This document shows positions 11,759 through 22,007 of a DNA stretch of 64,000 nt, one piece after another. The translations under genes and the position numbers were made by a program. Position 1 is the stretch's first letter. Each line of letters begins with the position of its first letter. Source of the stretch: Babesia bovis T2Bo (taxonomy: Eukaryota > Apicomplexa > Aconoidasida > Piroplasmida > Babesiidae); contig NC_067396.1 of NCBI RefSeq assembly GCF_000165395.2, positions 310,001-374,000 of the forward strand, given 5' to 3'. The notes beneath the pieces were generated by a model that saw only the letters and a program-made list of their open reading frames with translations, had not been told where the DNA came from and did no database searches.

Positions 11759-13361
11759 ATGTATAGAGAAAGCCTCGGGAGGAGGCGCGGTTCCTCCTTC
11801 AACCTGTATGACCAGGTCTTATGCATCAATCGCGCGCTGATTATATCTCCAGCAACGATACATGGCAACTGGAATCCTTTGTCTATTCCAGCAGAAGTCA
11901 GCACTAAAGTAATGTGGGAGAATGACCATGGTATCGAAGATCGCAATTTGTGGCTGCCAAACTCCAATCATTTGGATACAACCTTAAACCAAGCAACTAA
12001 AACGATTTCTTCTGTATACGTCAACCTTTTAAATGATGCATTATCTGAGGTTACTAAATTGGAAAAGGAACTTGCTGACCAAAAGGCGGCTGAAGAGAAA
12101 GCAGCATTGCTTGCTAAAAAGCAAGCTGAAGCATCAACCAATGATGCTGATCTAAATAATAACACAGAGAAATCAATATCGCACTCAGAAGCAAATGGGA
12201 CGCCATTATTGGCACAATCAACATTTTGTTTTGCAGATGGTAGCAATGCGATGGCTCTTAAGGCAACATCGGATATATCGGGGAATGTCTCATTATCAAA
12301 TAGCGGGTCAGACTTATCATTACGCGACCTAGATACTGCTAGAACTGATACCAATGTATCCACTACAATGGATGAACAGAAACCCTATTGCCCTAATAAT
12401 GCTTATACACGGCAAATAGATGAATACCAAAGGGAGTATGAGAATTTGAAGAAGGACTATGATACTTACGTTAAGAGTACAGATCCAAATATAAAGAAAA
12501 CACGGATCGATATCGCAAGACAGATTAATGCCACGGTGAATAAGCTGGCGAATACACAGAAGCAGATTAACCACTCGTATAATACATTGGTTAATCTGTC
12601 AAACCAATACAAGAATGATCCCAGTGCGCTTACATATTTGACTTTCAGGGTTATAGACACGGTATTGGAACTGTGTGAACCCGGATGCCAAATGTACCTC
12701 AATCCGAAGGCAGTTTGGGCCTCAGCCCATTTAATACGCGGTTTGATGTCATTGCACAACGGCTGCAGGGCAATATACTGGTCACATGTCAAGCGTGACT
12801 GTCCCTATGCATTGCCGAGGCTATATGAAAGCAGCAGTGAGAAGGAACTTGAGGAACTGCACAAGTGTAACATGGGGAATGTTAACTCCTATTTGAAAAA
12901 ACAGACGGCTATAGTGAGGTTCCATTTAGCGTTATTAGTTGTAACCGAAGATTCTCGTGGAATTTGGTCATGGTTTTCTGGGTTCCTTAATGCATGTACT
13001 AGAAGCGTCTTTAGGATACCGTTATCTGGTATTATCAGTACTGCGCTGTCTACTGCAGCTTACCAAGGATTCCGGACGTACCGAGAGCAATTCAGGAAGG
13101 TAAGTAGAAATCACGTTATGTAACACCCATACCACAGCTGCTTTTTCTTTGTGAAGACATGTTTAACAAGGGTTGTTTCATGGCTTCAAACTGCGAAGCA
13201 GCAGAGATGTACCATACTCATATGTCGCACTTCTTCAAGGAGTTCAGGTGGGTTTATCCATAGCACCGTAAAGATGCTCCTACAGAAAAACTGGGATAAT
13301 TGAGATGCCGGATGGTTTTGAGATGAAGGAATGCGAGGCCGAGCTGCAACGTGATTGGTGA
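11759..13361 (+). CDS. GLE1: GLE1-like mRNA export factor
   Basis: GLE1 activates the DEAD-box ATPase DBP5 on the cytoplasmic face of the nuclear pore during mRNA export. Exons are 11759-13099, 13138-13247 and 13286-13361, giving 508 aa. A central charged coiled-coil stretch (~105-125, rich in Glu, Lys and Ala) and a second helical region (~215-275) precede the C-terminal GLE1 domain. That domain includes the family-like RDCPYALPRLYE, WSWFSGFLNACTRS and the helical YREQFRK region. The last exon is needed to avoid a premature stop and ends EAELQRDW. The N-terminus has no clear FG or Nup-binding motif. It converges on the PI3-kinase, with 83 bp between stops. The domain is fairly clear although the overall sequence is diverged. 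Confidence 0.7.
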
Positions 13362-13444
13362 TGAACGAATTAAGTACTCATATACCGCACCATTCTCAAC
13401 GAACATTTAAACGTCAAAGTTATGTGTTATATATATAGTAATGT

Positions 13445-16400
13445 TTATCTCCAAGACATTGCGTAACTATGCCACGTTTCGGCTAACGCAGATGATACTG
13501 CAATAGCAGACGACTCAACCAAGTTGTTTGCGTATTTGCGTGTTGTCGAAATGCTATTTGCACTTAAAAAGAATTTTGATTCCATCTTGATTATATTATC
13601 CAGGTTCACATTATGCAGTTTAGAGTCCAACAAAAGGTATAACATCGTAATTATAAGCTTAGCATGGTGACGCAGAACTGAATAAACAAGGTAAAAACGC
13701 ATTTTAAACTTGTTATATAAAAATGAATTATAACCTCCCATAAATTTCAGCAACTCCTTGGACAGCTTAAATGGTGCCGCTGGTAACGGCTTAGGGTCAG
13801 CACCTAGAATGTATCCATAATCCACATGTATTACATGACCACTTCTGGATATGATTAAGTTGTCATTATGCCTATCTCCGACACCAAGTATATATGTTAT
13901 TGCGCTGTAAGCAGCCAAACTACCGACAAAGTTTAAACGCCTGCAAAACTCTTCGAATGCAGAAGGGTTGTCTTCAAATACATATCCACCAATGCTCCCG
14001 TAATCATTCAGTATATCTGACAACGCCTTAGTTTCATCTACAATATCCAGGAACCCATCATTATGGCTTGTAGGCACGACCTTATACGTAAAGATGTATG
14101 ATTTAACACCGTGTCCCTCAAGCAGGGTACGACATAACATTGCAATTTGCTGACACAATTGATCTAACCGAAGGTCATCTTTATATTTGAATAACACCCT
14201 CTTTTCCATCCTCATGGGTGTATCATATTTCCTCCACTCGGTAGGAGTATTATGCGAAATACTACCATCTTCCCTTGTGGTATCCGTTCCCAAATTAAGT
14301 AATCCAAATTTCAAAATTAGAGGGCATTTGCTAGTTTTAATGACACGACACTTATCTTTTATCAAAGATTCTATTTCCCACCGAGGATCAGTGAAAAATG
14401 GTATCTGTGCATTAAATAAAGTGCTTCCATCATCACCAACGTATGGATCCAATCCATAAAATGCGTCAGCAGTATGGCTTCTAGAAAACGATTTTGCAAT
14501 AATCTCAGCCTTTTTACGATATGATATTGTCTCACCATTCAATGGCTTCATTAAAGCACGCAACGAATCTCGGAATAGTTTTTGCGCTTCGATACCTTCG
14601 AGAATATCGTTTCCATGTTCTTCATTTTTAAGCTCCCTTAAGAATTGATTTTTGTAACCTATATCATTATCACGTAGCCAAGTCTCTAATGCCCAGTATA
14701 ACATTATCGCAGTTGTACGTTGCTTGGAACCCAAGGATATTAACCGATTCATCACATAACATGATCCGTATGCATTAATCAATTGTGGGAATACTCTAAC
14801 CAAATCATCGATGCCATATTTTCTGAATATCCTCTCAGTAGCATATATTCGTATAGCTTCGGGTGCCCTTGGTGGGCAGAAGTCCTTTGACAAAAGCTCC
14901 AACATAGTGCCCAATGTAGGATACTTCCACCTATATATAGCTTCTAGAGCATAGATAGTTTCTTTTTGATCGCGCCAATCTACGAAACGAAGGAATGTCG
15001 GCAAAGTATCACTGAATTGCACCAATATGTGGGTGTATCTCCACATAAGTTTGTTTATACTACGATAGCTTACCGATCCCAGTGGTGTATTAACAGATAA
15101 GGAATCCAACCTATCAGGGCATACTCCTACACAGTAGAGTGGTGTAGACAACATAGATTTTAGAAAAGCTACATCACGTGATTCCGGTAAAAACACCCTG
15201 CCCTTGGACGTTATAAATATACCGCTGTATACAGAAATATTATGGACCATGGTTTTGCAGATTATTTCATCATACCGGAAAAAATCTTCATTTACATCAA
15301 CATCAAGATCAGTTGGCATTTCGAAGGTAGGTATGGGCATCTGTGGTAGGTGACATTGAGTTGCTTTCAATGAATCTACAGGATCATCCGATGTCATAAA
15401 TATTGTAGAAACCCTTCTTACAGCAAGTTTTGCCGTCCTAATCTCAGCTTGCTCAAATATTTGATCGGCAATAAGGTTGACACATATTGGCCAGTGATCA
15501 ATAGCGTCGGCTGAATTCTGATTTCCTACGTATTGGTCCGAAATTTCAGTATTTCCAGATAATGCCATTCTAAATTGTAGTATAGCATCGTCTTCCTGCT
15601 CCAATGGTTCAGTAAAATCAACAATACCCACTGTCATAAGTGCAATATACTCCACCTCTCGACATGTATTCATAGCATTCATGCGGGAGTAAGTAAGCAT
15701 CTGCAAGTAGAAATATAGAAGATACCTGTATTTACCCATTTTAGCCGAAGTTAGGAATGGATTGTATTTAAATATGAAATAAACCAAGCTTTTAAGTTCA
15801 TTTTGGATTTGTAGTGTATGCGTCGAACATATTTTACGTTCTTTTACTTTACAACAACAAGAGAGTGGAGTGCACCTATTCAACGGTGATATGACTATCT
15901 TATTTTCTTCACTAAACATCATCATATCACTCTGTACTTTATGTGTTCCGGTTATGAATTCAGTCGCAGATGTAGCAAACAATTCACCACCAACATAGAT
16001 TTCTGCCGATAATATAAGAACGCAATTAGGAATGCATTCCGGTGTTAATCTGAATCTCAATAACGTATTGATATGTAATATAATAGGAATCTCTATTTTC
16101 CTGGTATACGACTTTGACCCATCCTTACAATGCTTGCATTCCCTTTTCAACGCTTTTTTCACGAAGGAGTCCATAAATTCTGGAATCGTATCACCTCTAT
16201 GTATTCCTATAGTTTTCATTAATTTTTTATAAACAGCCGATAGACGTTCGTTATTTCTTTGATATGATTGATTAGACGACTTTACCTTATACTTAACAAG
16301 ACGCTTTAGTGCGAAACATGGAACTGACTTGGGTCTACGATATATTTTGCAACGCATAAAATTAACACCGCTCAACGGTCTACGATTGGAGCCTCCCATG

Positions 16401-16900
16401 TACGTGTTTCTATGTTTAGTTCTGGGCTTGGGTGAATCTGGGAGACAGCATGATTGGAAAATGAAGTCACCATGCTTAAGTTTAATCTCTATAACATCCG
16501 ATACTCGACGTTGATCAGTGTTTATCGCGCATCTAAGGATCACATTGTTATTATATGTAACGTTCTCAAAGTCCCAATCATTCTCCGGTATATATTCATC
16601 ACGCGGTGATGTGGGTTCTGTATCACAACCTATGGCTGAAAGAACATCGCTTGATATAGACAGGTACTGCGAAGGAGGTACCCTCTTATACCCTTCTGGC
16701 GGCAAAACAACATTACCCTTTCCGTTAAAATCACCTCTTACTTTAAGGTGCTTAGGTTTACTTATGAATATCAGTGACCCTAAAGACACAGTTAACTCAT
16801 TTGAAGACACGACTCTACAATGGATCCTAGGATCCGGTGGTATGATATCCTGCTTCAAAGAAGCTATGTGACACTCCGACACTAGCTGTTCAACCTTCAT
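13445..16900 (-). CDS. VPS34: phosphatidylinositol 3-kinase, VPS34-type (class III)
   Basis: It phosphorylates phosphatidylinositol to PI3P on endosomal membranes; in apicomplexans PI3P is linked to apicoplast and endocytic trafficking. A single exon encodes 1151 aa. A diverged C2-like N-terminal half comes first. The PIK helical domain (~655-770, DWRDQKETIYALEAIYRWKYP) follows, then the kinase domain from ~880. The catalytic loop is GVGDRHNDNLI and the activation segment is DYGYILGADPKPLP, which fits class III (DPKPLP) rather than PI4K or TOR. The usual DFG is DYG here. The protein is longer than yeast or human VPS34 (about 875-890 aa), mostly through N-terminal insertions. It is divergent from the thiolase. 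Confidence 0.9.
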   Translation of the reverse strand: MKVEQLVSECHIASLKQDIIPPDPRIHCRVVSSNELTVSLGSLIFISKPKHLKVRGDFNGKGNVVLPPEGYKRVPPSQYLSISSDVLSAIGCDTEPTSPRDEYIPENDWDFENVTYNNNVILRCAINTDQRRVSDVIEIKLKHGDFIFQSCCLPDSPKPRTKHRNTYMGGSNRRPLSGVNFMRCKIYRRPKSVPCFALKRLVKYKVKSSNQSYQRNNERLSAVYKKLMKTIGIHRGDTIPEFMDSFVKKALKRECKHCKDGSKSYTRKIEIPIILHINTLLRFRLTPECIPNCVLILSAEIYVGGELFATSATEFITGTHKVQSDMMMFSEENKIVISPLNRCTPLSCCCKVKERKICSTHTLQIQNELKSLVYFIFKYNPFLTSAKMGKYRYLLYFYLQMLTYSRMNAMNTCREVEYIALMTVGIVDFTEPLEQEDDAILQFRMALSGNTEISDQYVGNQNSADAIDHWPICVNLIADQIFEQAEIRTAKLAVRRVSTIFMTSDDPVDSLKATQCHLPQMPIPTFEMPTDLDVDVNEDFFRYDEIICKTMVHNISVYSGIFITSKGRVFLPESRDVAFLKSMLSTPLYCVGVCPDRLDSLSVNTPLGSVSYRSINKLMWRYTHILVQFSDTLPTFLRFVDWRDQKETIYALEAIYRWKYPTLGTMLELLSKDFCPPRAPEAIRIYATERIFRKYGIDDLVRVFPQLINAYGSCYVMNRLISLGSKQRTTAIMLYWALETWLRDNDIGYKNQFLRELKNEEHGNDILEGIEAQKLFRDSLRALMKPLNGETISYRKKAEIIAKSFSRSHTADAFYGLDPYVGDDGSTLFNAQIPFFTDPRWEIESLIKDKCRVIKTSKCPLILKFGLLNLGTDTTREDGSISHNTPTEWRKYDTPMRMEKRVLFKYKDDLRLDQLCQQIAMLCRTLLEGHGVKSYIFTYKVVPTSHNDGFLDIVDETKALSDILNDYGSIGGYVFEDNPSAFEEFCRRLNFVGSLAAYSAITYILGVGDRHNDNLIISRSGHVIHVDYGYILGADPKPLPAAPFKLSKELLKFMGGYNSFLYNKFKMRFYLVYSVLRHHAKLIITMLYLLLDSKLHNVNLDNIIKMESKFFLSANSISTTRKYANNLVESSAIAVSSALAETWHSYAMSWR

Positions 16901-17296
16901 CTCAACGTACTCTTAGCCATATGGAATCTGACGCTAGAAAAACACGATTCATATCACTTATAAACAAAATCCATTTCTACTCCTTTACATATAAACAATA
17001 CACATTATATATTATAAAAGAATCAGTAATACATACGTAAAACAGAGGTTACAGGCCTGGAGGCCATTCAAGGCATGTGTGTGCCGTTAATTAACAAGAA
17101 TACACCAATGTATCATTCATAGACACAATAGTTGTAATGAATACCGTCTTTGTTGTACGATACATTTAACTATATTGTGAATAGGGTGTGATGTGTCCGG
17201 TGGAATCTCCTGTACTACGCATATCCACATAGTATAACTAACTCGTTTTGTTTAGTCATATCTTGTGATTCCACAGATGAACATAAGACAAATGAC
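16901..17296. other. divergent intergenic region PI3K/thiolase
   Basis: These 396 bp between two start codons are AT-rich, with long runs of TATA-like sequence at 16980-17030. I see no further gene. Confidence 0.5.
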
Positions 17297-18637
17297 ATGG
17301 CAAACATAATTGGCTTTGCACGCACGCCATTCGTCCCTATTTTGGGTGCCTTTGCACAGGAATCTAGCACTTCACTAGGTATTCTATTAACGTGTATATA
17401 TACTTTATGAAACAGGCATCAGTGCAGTCAAAGGTGCTATCAGTAAAGGAATCGTTAACGCAAATGCAATCGATACACTAGTGCTATCACAAGTTATTAC
17501 CGGTGGGACTGGTCCTTCACCATCTAGGCAGATTTCAAAAGGAGCTGGTAGTCATATATGTGCCGCTTGTATAAATGTTCAGGCCTTCCAAACACAACAA
17601 AATGTATGCAAATAAACCACTTGTGCACTTCTGGGTTGAAAAGTGTTACAATTGCTACTGATGGAATCGCATTGGGCAAATCGCAACTCACGGCAGTGGT
17701 GGGTGTGGAAAGCTCGTCGCAGTCACCGTACCTATTAACGTATGTTGGCATTGTATAGTACAATGGAATGCAGAAAAGCGAGAGAGGGTGGATATGGACT
17801 GGGTGATGGTGTCCTAGTAGACCCCCTAACCAGTGACGGGTTTTCCTCGCCTTGCATGGATCCTGATACATTCCTTAAACACGTTAAGATAACAAACGCG
17901 GAATTGTCACAATATGTTCAAGAGATGTTTCAACAAACAGCTGCATGTTACAGTGACGGTATAATGCAGAATGAGATAATTCCTGTCGTGGTGAATCGTG
18001 GGTTGCATGATTATGTCACCATTAGTTTCAGGCAAGAATAATCACAAGTATGGCGGGTTATGGATAACTCCGCCACAGCAAAAAGTATCGGAAGATATAC
18101 TACCCAAATTGCACAACCCCAAGAATCTTTCTGGTAGTATAAAAACAATATGTACCTTGGCTGATGGTGCTGCATGTTTACTACTGGCAAATGACGATTT
18201 CGTGAATCGGCTGGGTATATCACCATACGCACGTATACTTAGTTACTGTGAAGAGAGTGTCGATGGGTCTCAGTTTCCAAAGGCACTGGTCGGCGTCATC
18301 AAGAAGATTATTGCCGAAGTGAATCACAGGGTCGACCTATATGACATAATGGATCAGTATGCTCTCTTGTCGGTATACGCATCTAGGAATCTGGATATAG
18401 ATCATTCCCGTATAAACACAAATGGCAGCACGATTGCAATCGGGCACCCAATGGGTAGGTTTAAAACGGAAATACATAAAATACCGCCCGACATCTCATA
18501 ATCTATTAGGCGCCACTGGAATACGCCAGACAATATCTTTGGTAACTGCTTTACGAGCACGTCAACTACGCTACGGCTGCGTAGCTGGTACCAATCTGTC
18601 GGGTGATGCGATAGCCATGCTGATAGAGGTTTGCTAA
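17297..18637 (+). CDS. acetyl-CoA acetyltransferase (thiolase), six exons
   Basis: Biosynthetic thiolases condense two acetyl-CoA into acetoacetyl-CoA; degradative ones do the reverse. Exons are 17297-17378, 17416-17547, 17583-17739, 17759-17997, 18032-18454 and 18510-18637, giving 386 aa, the usual family length. Matches include the opening ARTPFVPILGAF, the active-site loop INHLCTSGLKSV (nucleophile C86), GHPMG (H342) and the C-terminal catalytic C368 in a changed loop, CVAGTNLSG, where the family usually has C-x-G-G-G. NGS replaces the usual NGG before IAIGHP. Intron 3 (17740-17758) is only 19 nt. Its last exon is partly duplicated at 24978-25094. The fold and three catalytic residues are present; activity with the altered loop is not certain. 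Confidence 0.85.
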
Positions 18638-18712
18638 ACAGGGTCTATAGTACCCAAGTAATATACTATCTCATCCAGAATCAAACGTGATAACGCATCA
18701 ATGCGTTGTTCA
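18522..18712 (+). repeat. flanking direct duplication, copy A (left of msa-2 array)
   Basis: These 191 bp match 24978-25168 without gaps at a constant offset of 6456, with about 15 differences counted by eye (~92% identity). The copy covers the 3' end of thiolase exon 6 (+), its stop, and a convergent remnant (-) of the last ~26 codons of the gene now at 25090-25752. The remnant still ends in frame with TAG at 18636-18638. Beyond 18712 the remnant is cut off, and msa-2 3' flanking sequence begins at about 18731. Confidence 0.9.
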
Positions 18713-18824
18713 CTGCACAAGTCGATATCCTATTGACAAAGTACCACGAATACTGTAGACATAACATTCATTAAAAGTTAAAAAACATGAGTTTACAAAA
18801 CTATTGTGTCACTACCATTAGTTA

Positions 18825-19688
18825 TTAAAATGCAGAGAGAACGAAGTAGCAGAGAGTGGCCACAGTCAATCCGCCAAAGGTGAATGATGCAGACTTGGAT
18901 GGGCCATTGAGGTTACTTGTAGATTGCTCAGTTTGAGGTGGGCTTTGAGGAGATGGAGCCTGGGATGGTCGGTTTTCGGGGGTTTCTTGTTGGGGTTGTC
19001 CACCTGCAGATTCAGATGTGTTCGGTGCAGCTGGTTTGGCTCCAGGAGTTGCTTGCGGGGACGAAGTAGGGGAAGGCGTTTTTGATGGCATCTTTTTCAA
19101 GAGTTCTTCATATGTATTGAAAGCCTTGTACATTTTCATGAATGGGGATTCACTGTCTAAATAATCATTGCAAAATTTGACCAAAAAGGTGTAATCCTTT
19201 ACGTTAGCATCCTTTGCGGATATATGCTTTTTGTAATATTTAGTCACTTCTCCGTTTTTATCCGCCAACAAACGTTGAGGGTTGTCATTGAGGAAAGCAT
19301 TAAATTCAGTAAGCATTGTTTTTATTAAGGGTACTCTTTCAAGAAGAGATTTGAAAATCTGATCTTGGTCCTGAATTTCTAATTCTCTAAGTACCTCGTT
19401 ATCAAATAAGGATGTTTCAAATGGAATTTCTTCTTTAAGAACAACTAAAATGTCTTTTAAAGCTTTAAGAGCATCACGAGAACAATCCGAAGGCATATCG
19501 ACTTCCTTGAACTTTTCTTCTAAAGATTCTTTATTTTCATCATTAGTTAAAAATTTAACATAATTAGCCACCTGCTTCATTTCATCATGAAGTGTGGTCG
19601 ACAAGGTGTCCTGTGATTCCTCAGAAGCAGACACAGACAGTAGGGATGCACAGCAGCATGCTGTTAACAAGAAGATTTTCCCGATCAT
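18825..19688 (-). CDS. msa-2b: merozoite surface antigen MSA-2 (probably MSA-2b)
   Basis: This is a GPI-anchored merozoite surface glycoprotein of the variable merozoite surface antigen family, implicated in erythrocyte attachment and antibody neutralisation. It has 287 aa and no intron. The signal peptide is ~1-20 (FLLTACCCASLLSVSA), followed by a helical ectodomain, a Pro/Ser/Thr/Gln-rich stalk (~200-260) and a hydrophobic GPI signal ending VATLCYFVLSAF. Residues 1-165 are identical to the next copy (20373-21323), but the rest of the ectodomain and stalk differ. The stalk lacks the 24-residue repeat of the other two copies. It is third from msa-2c in transcription order. The b versus a1/a2 name is my best guess from the distinct stalk; the family assignment is firm. 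Confidence 0.85.
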   Translation of the reverse strand: MIGKIFLLTACCCASLLSVSASEESQDTLSTTLHDEMKQVANYVKFLTNDENKESLEEKFKEVDMPSDCSRDALKALKDILVVLKEEIPFETSLFDNEVLRELEIQDQDQIFKSLLERVPLIKTMLTEFNAFLNDNPQRLLADKNGEVTKYYKKHISAKDANVKDYTFLVKFCNDYLDSESPFMKMYKAFNTYEELLKKMPSKTPSPTSSPQATPGAKPAAPNTSESAGGQPQQETPENRPSQAPSPQSPPQTEQSTSNLNGPSKSASFTFGGLTVATLCYFVLSAF

Positions 19689-20372
19689 TTTCGCGAATGT
19701 AATGGTAGAATTCTACACATTGACAGGCCTCTGACAAACTGTGTAGCACAACATTGCATTCATATATAATTGAGCACTATAAATGTTGATTTTCTAATCC
19801 TTCCTTTCATCATCATGTTTGATATAAATATACTAAATTCGCACATCGTTATATGGTCGCATGTGGATGTATCCCATCTATCGTATGTACATGTGTATTA
19901 CAATTTCACTTTTATTCGTTAAGAATTAAACAGACGCAGGTTTATATTCTGCAATATGCTAGTATTTTAATTTTTACGATATATATGCTTAACTTTATTT
20001 CCATTAAAGCCATTCTTTTGTTTGCTTAGCCTATTGCAGCTATCTCTGTTTGATGCCATCAAATATCAATGTTACAAGAGATGGAAATGCAATCGCACAC
20101 TGTTATATCCACAACAAATTAATCAGCTATCATTGACATTGAATATGAACTACCTGAGATTCCAATATATACCACGTATTCTGTTAAATGAAACGACAAA
20201 GTTATAACAAACAGTTTGTGCCGTGCACAGTATTGCTTATAACTTTTGGTACTCTGCTTGTTGTAGATATGTCTATACTATTGACGAAGTACCACGAATA
20301 CTGTAGACATAACATTCATTAAAAGTTAAAAAACATGAGTTTACAAAACTATTGTGTCACTACCATTAGTTA
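19689..20372. repeat. msa-2 spacer repeat, copy 1
   Basis: This is a 684-bp spacer holding the 3' flank of one msa-2 gene and the 5' flank of the next. It has the same length and, as far as I can read, essentially the same sequence as 21324-22007 and 22959-23642. It contains a 61-codon ORF (20022-20207) that is repeated unchanged in the other copies; I regard this as incidental. It presumably carries the promoter of the 19688 gene. Confidence 0.9.
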
Positions 20373-21323
20373 TTAAAATGCAGAGAGAACGAAGTAGCAG
20401 AGAGTGGCCACAGTCAATCCGCCATAGGTGAATGAAGATCCGGCTGGCTTGGTTGTACCCTGTTGTCCTTGGAGGTTACCTTCAGGTGTCTGAGTAGGTT
20501 TGGTTGGGTGGTCAGCTTGGGATGGGCTTTCAGCAGTTGGTCCCTGAGGAGAGGGAGCTGCGGGAGTGCCAGGTGCAGTTGAATCCTGAGTTTGTTGGGT
20601 TTCAGCAGGTCTTTGCGGGGGTGAAGGAGCTGCGGGAGTGCTAGGTGCAGCTGAATCCTGAGTTTGTTGGGTTTCAGCAGGTCTTTGCGCGGATGAAGGA
20701 GCAGGGGAAGATTCTTGTGCTGGCTTCTTCTTCACTAACTCATCATATTCATTGAGATGCTTATATAGTCTCATGAATGGAGATTTACTGTCTAGAAAAT
20801 CGTTGCAAAACTTGACCATAGTTTTGTAATCCTTTACGTTAGCATCCTTTGCGGATATATGCTTTTTGTAATATTTAGTCACTTCTCCGTTTTTATCCGC
20901 CAACAAACGTTGAGGGTTGTCATTGAGGAAAGCATTAAATTCAGTAAGCATTGTTTTTATTAAGGGTACTCTTTCAAGAAGAGATTTGAAAATCTGATCT
21001 TGGTCCTGAATTTCTAATTCTCTAAGTACCTCGTTATCAAATAAGGATGTTTCAAATGGAATTTCTTCTTTAAGAACAACTAAAATGTCTTTTAAAGCTT
21101 TAAGAGCATCACGAGAACAATCCGAAGGCATATCGACTTCCTTGAACTTTTCTTCTAAAGATTCTTTATTTTCATCATTAGTTAAAAATTTAACATAATT
21201 AGCCACCTGCTTCATTTCATCATGAAGTGTGGTCGACAAGGTGTCCTGTGATTCCTCAGAAGCAGACACAGACAGTAGGGATGCACAGCAGCATGCTGTT
21301 AACAAGAAGATTTTCCCGATCAT
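20373..21323 (-). CDS. msa-2: merozoite surface antigen MSA-2 (MSA-2a type), chimeric copy
   Basis: This copy has 316 aa and no intron. It has the same layout as its neighbours: signal peptide, helical ectodomain, repetitive Pro-rich stalk and GPI signal. Residues 1-165 are identical to the 287-aa copy at 18825-19688. From about residue 166 to the end it matches the 316-aa copy at 22008-22958 with a single residue difference (Ala for Pro in the stalk). The switch falls in 20826-20837, inside a 12-base stretch common to all three genes. This is a clean recombinant or gene-conversion product, unless the assembly joined two genes wrongly. The stalk carries two 24-residue repeats. The a1/a2 label cannot be fixed from sequence alone. 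Confidence 0.88.
   Translation of the reverse strand: MIGKIFLLTACCCASLLSVSASEESQDTLSTTLHDEMKQVANYVKFLTNDENKESLEEKFKEVDMPSDCSRDALKALKDILVVLKEEIPFETSLFDNEVLRELEIQDQDQIFKSLLERVPLIKTMLTEFNAFLNDNPQRLLADKNGEVTKYYKKHISAKDANVKDYKTMVKFCNDFLDSKSPFMRLYKHLNEYDELVKKKPAQESSPAPSSAQRPAETQQTQDSAAPSTPAAPSPPQRPAETQQTQDSTAPGTPAAPSPQGPTAESPSQADHPTKPTQTPEGNLQGQQGTTKPAGSSFTYGGLTVATLCYFVLSAF
20557..20700 (-). repeat. two 72-bp tandem repeats in msa-2 stalk
   Basis: Two units (20557-20628 and 20629-20700) encode a 24-residue Pro/Ala/Gln/Thr-rich repeat (core RPAETQQTQDS). The same pair lies at 22192-22335 in the neighbouring gene and is absent from the 287-aa copy. Confidence 0.85.
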
Positions 21324-22007
21324 TTTCGCGAATGTAATGGTAGAATTCTACACATTGACAGGCCTCTGACAAACTGTGTAGCACAACATTGCATTCATAT
21401 ATAATTGAGCACTATAAATGTTGATTTTCTAATCCTTCCTTTCATCATCATGTTTGATATAAATATACTAAATTCGCACATCGTTATATGGTCGCATGTG
21501 GATGTATCCCATCTATCGTATGTACATGTGTATTACAATTTCACTTTTATTCGTTAAGAATTAAACAGACGCAGGTTTATATTCTGCAATATGCTAGTAT
21601 TTTAATTTTTACGATATATATGCTTAACTTTATTTCCATTAAAGCCATTCTTTTGTTTGCTTAGCCTATTGCAGCTATCTCTGTTTGATGCCATCAAATA
21701 TCAATGTTACAAGAGATGGAAATGCAATCGCACACTGTTATATCCACAACAAATTAATCAGCTATCATTGACATTGAATATGAACTACCTGAGATTCCAA
21801 TATATACCACGTATTCTGTTAAATGAAACGACAAAGTTATAACAAACAGTTTGTGCCGTGCACAGTATTGCTTATAACTTTTGGTACTCTGCTTGTTGTA
21901 GATATGTCTATACTATTGACGAAGTACCACGAATACTGTAGACATAACATTCATTAAAAGTTAAAAAACATGAGTTTACAAAACTATTGTGTCACTACCA
22001 TTAGTTA
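21324..22007. repeat. msa-2 spacer repeat, copy 2
   Basis: A 684-bp spacer that appears identical to 19689-20372 and 22959-23642. It includes the incidental 61-codon ORF at 21657-21842. Confidence 0.9.

Noticed and set aside
18635..18730. msa-2 locus as a transposon with target-site duplication
   Set aside because: The flanking copies are 191 bp, far longer than usual target-site duplications, and I see no terminal inverted repeats or transposase. Recombination-based insertion is more likely.
20022..20207. Identical 61-codon ORFs at 20022, 21657 and 23292 in the msa-2 spacers
   Set aside because: They are carried along in near-identical spacers, lie on the strand opposite the msa-2 genes, show no family features, and their identity is explained by the spacer duplication itself.
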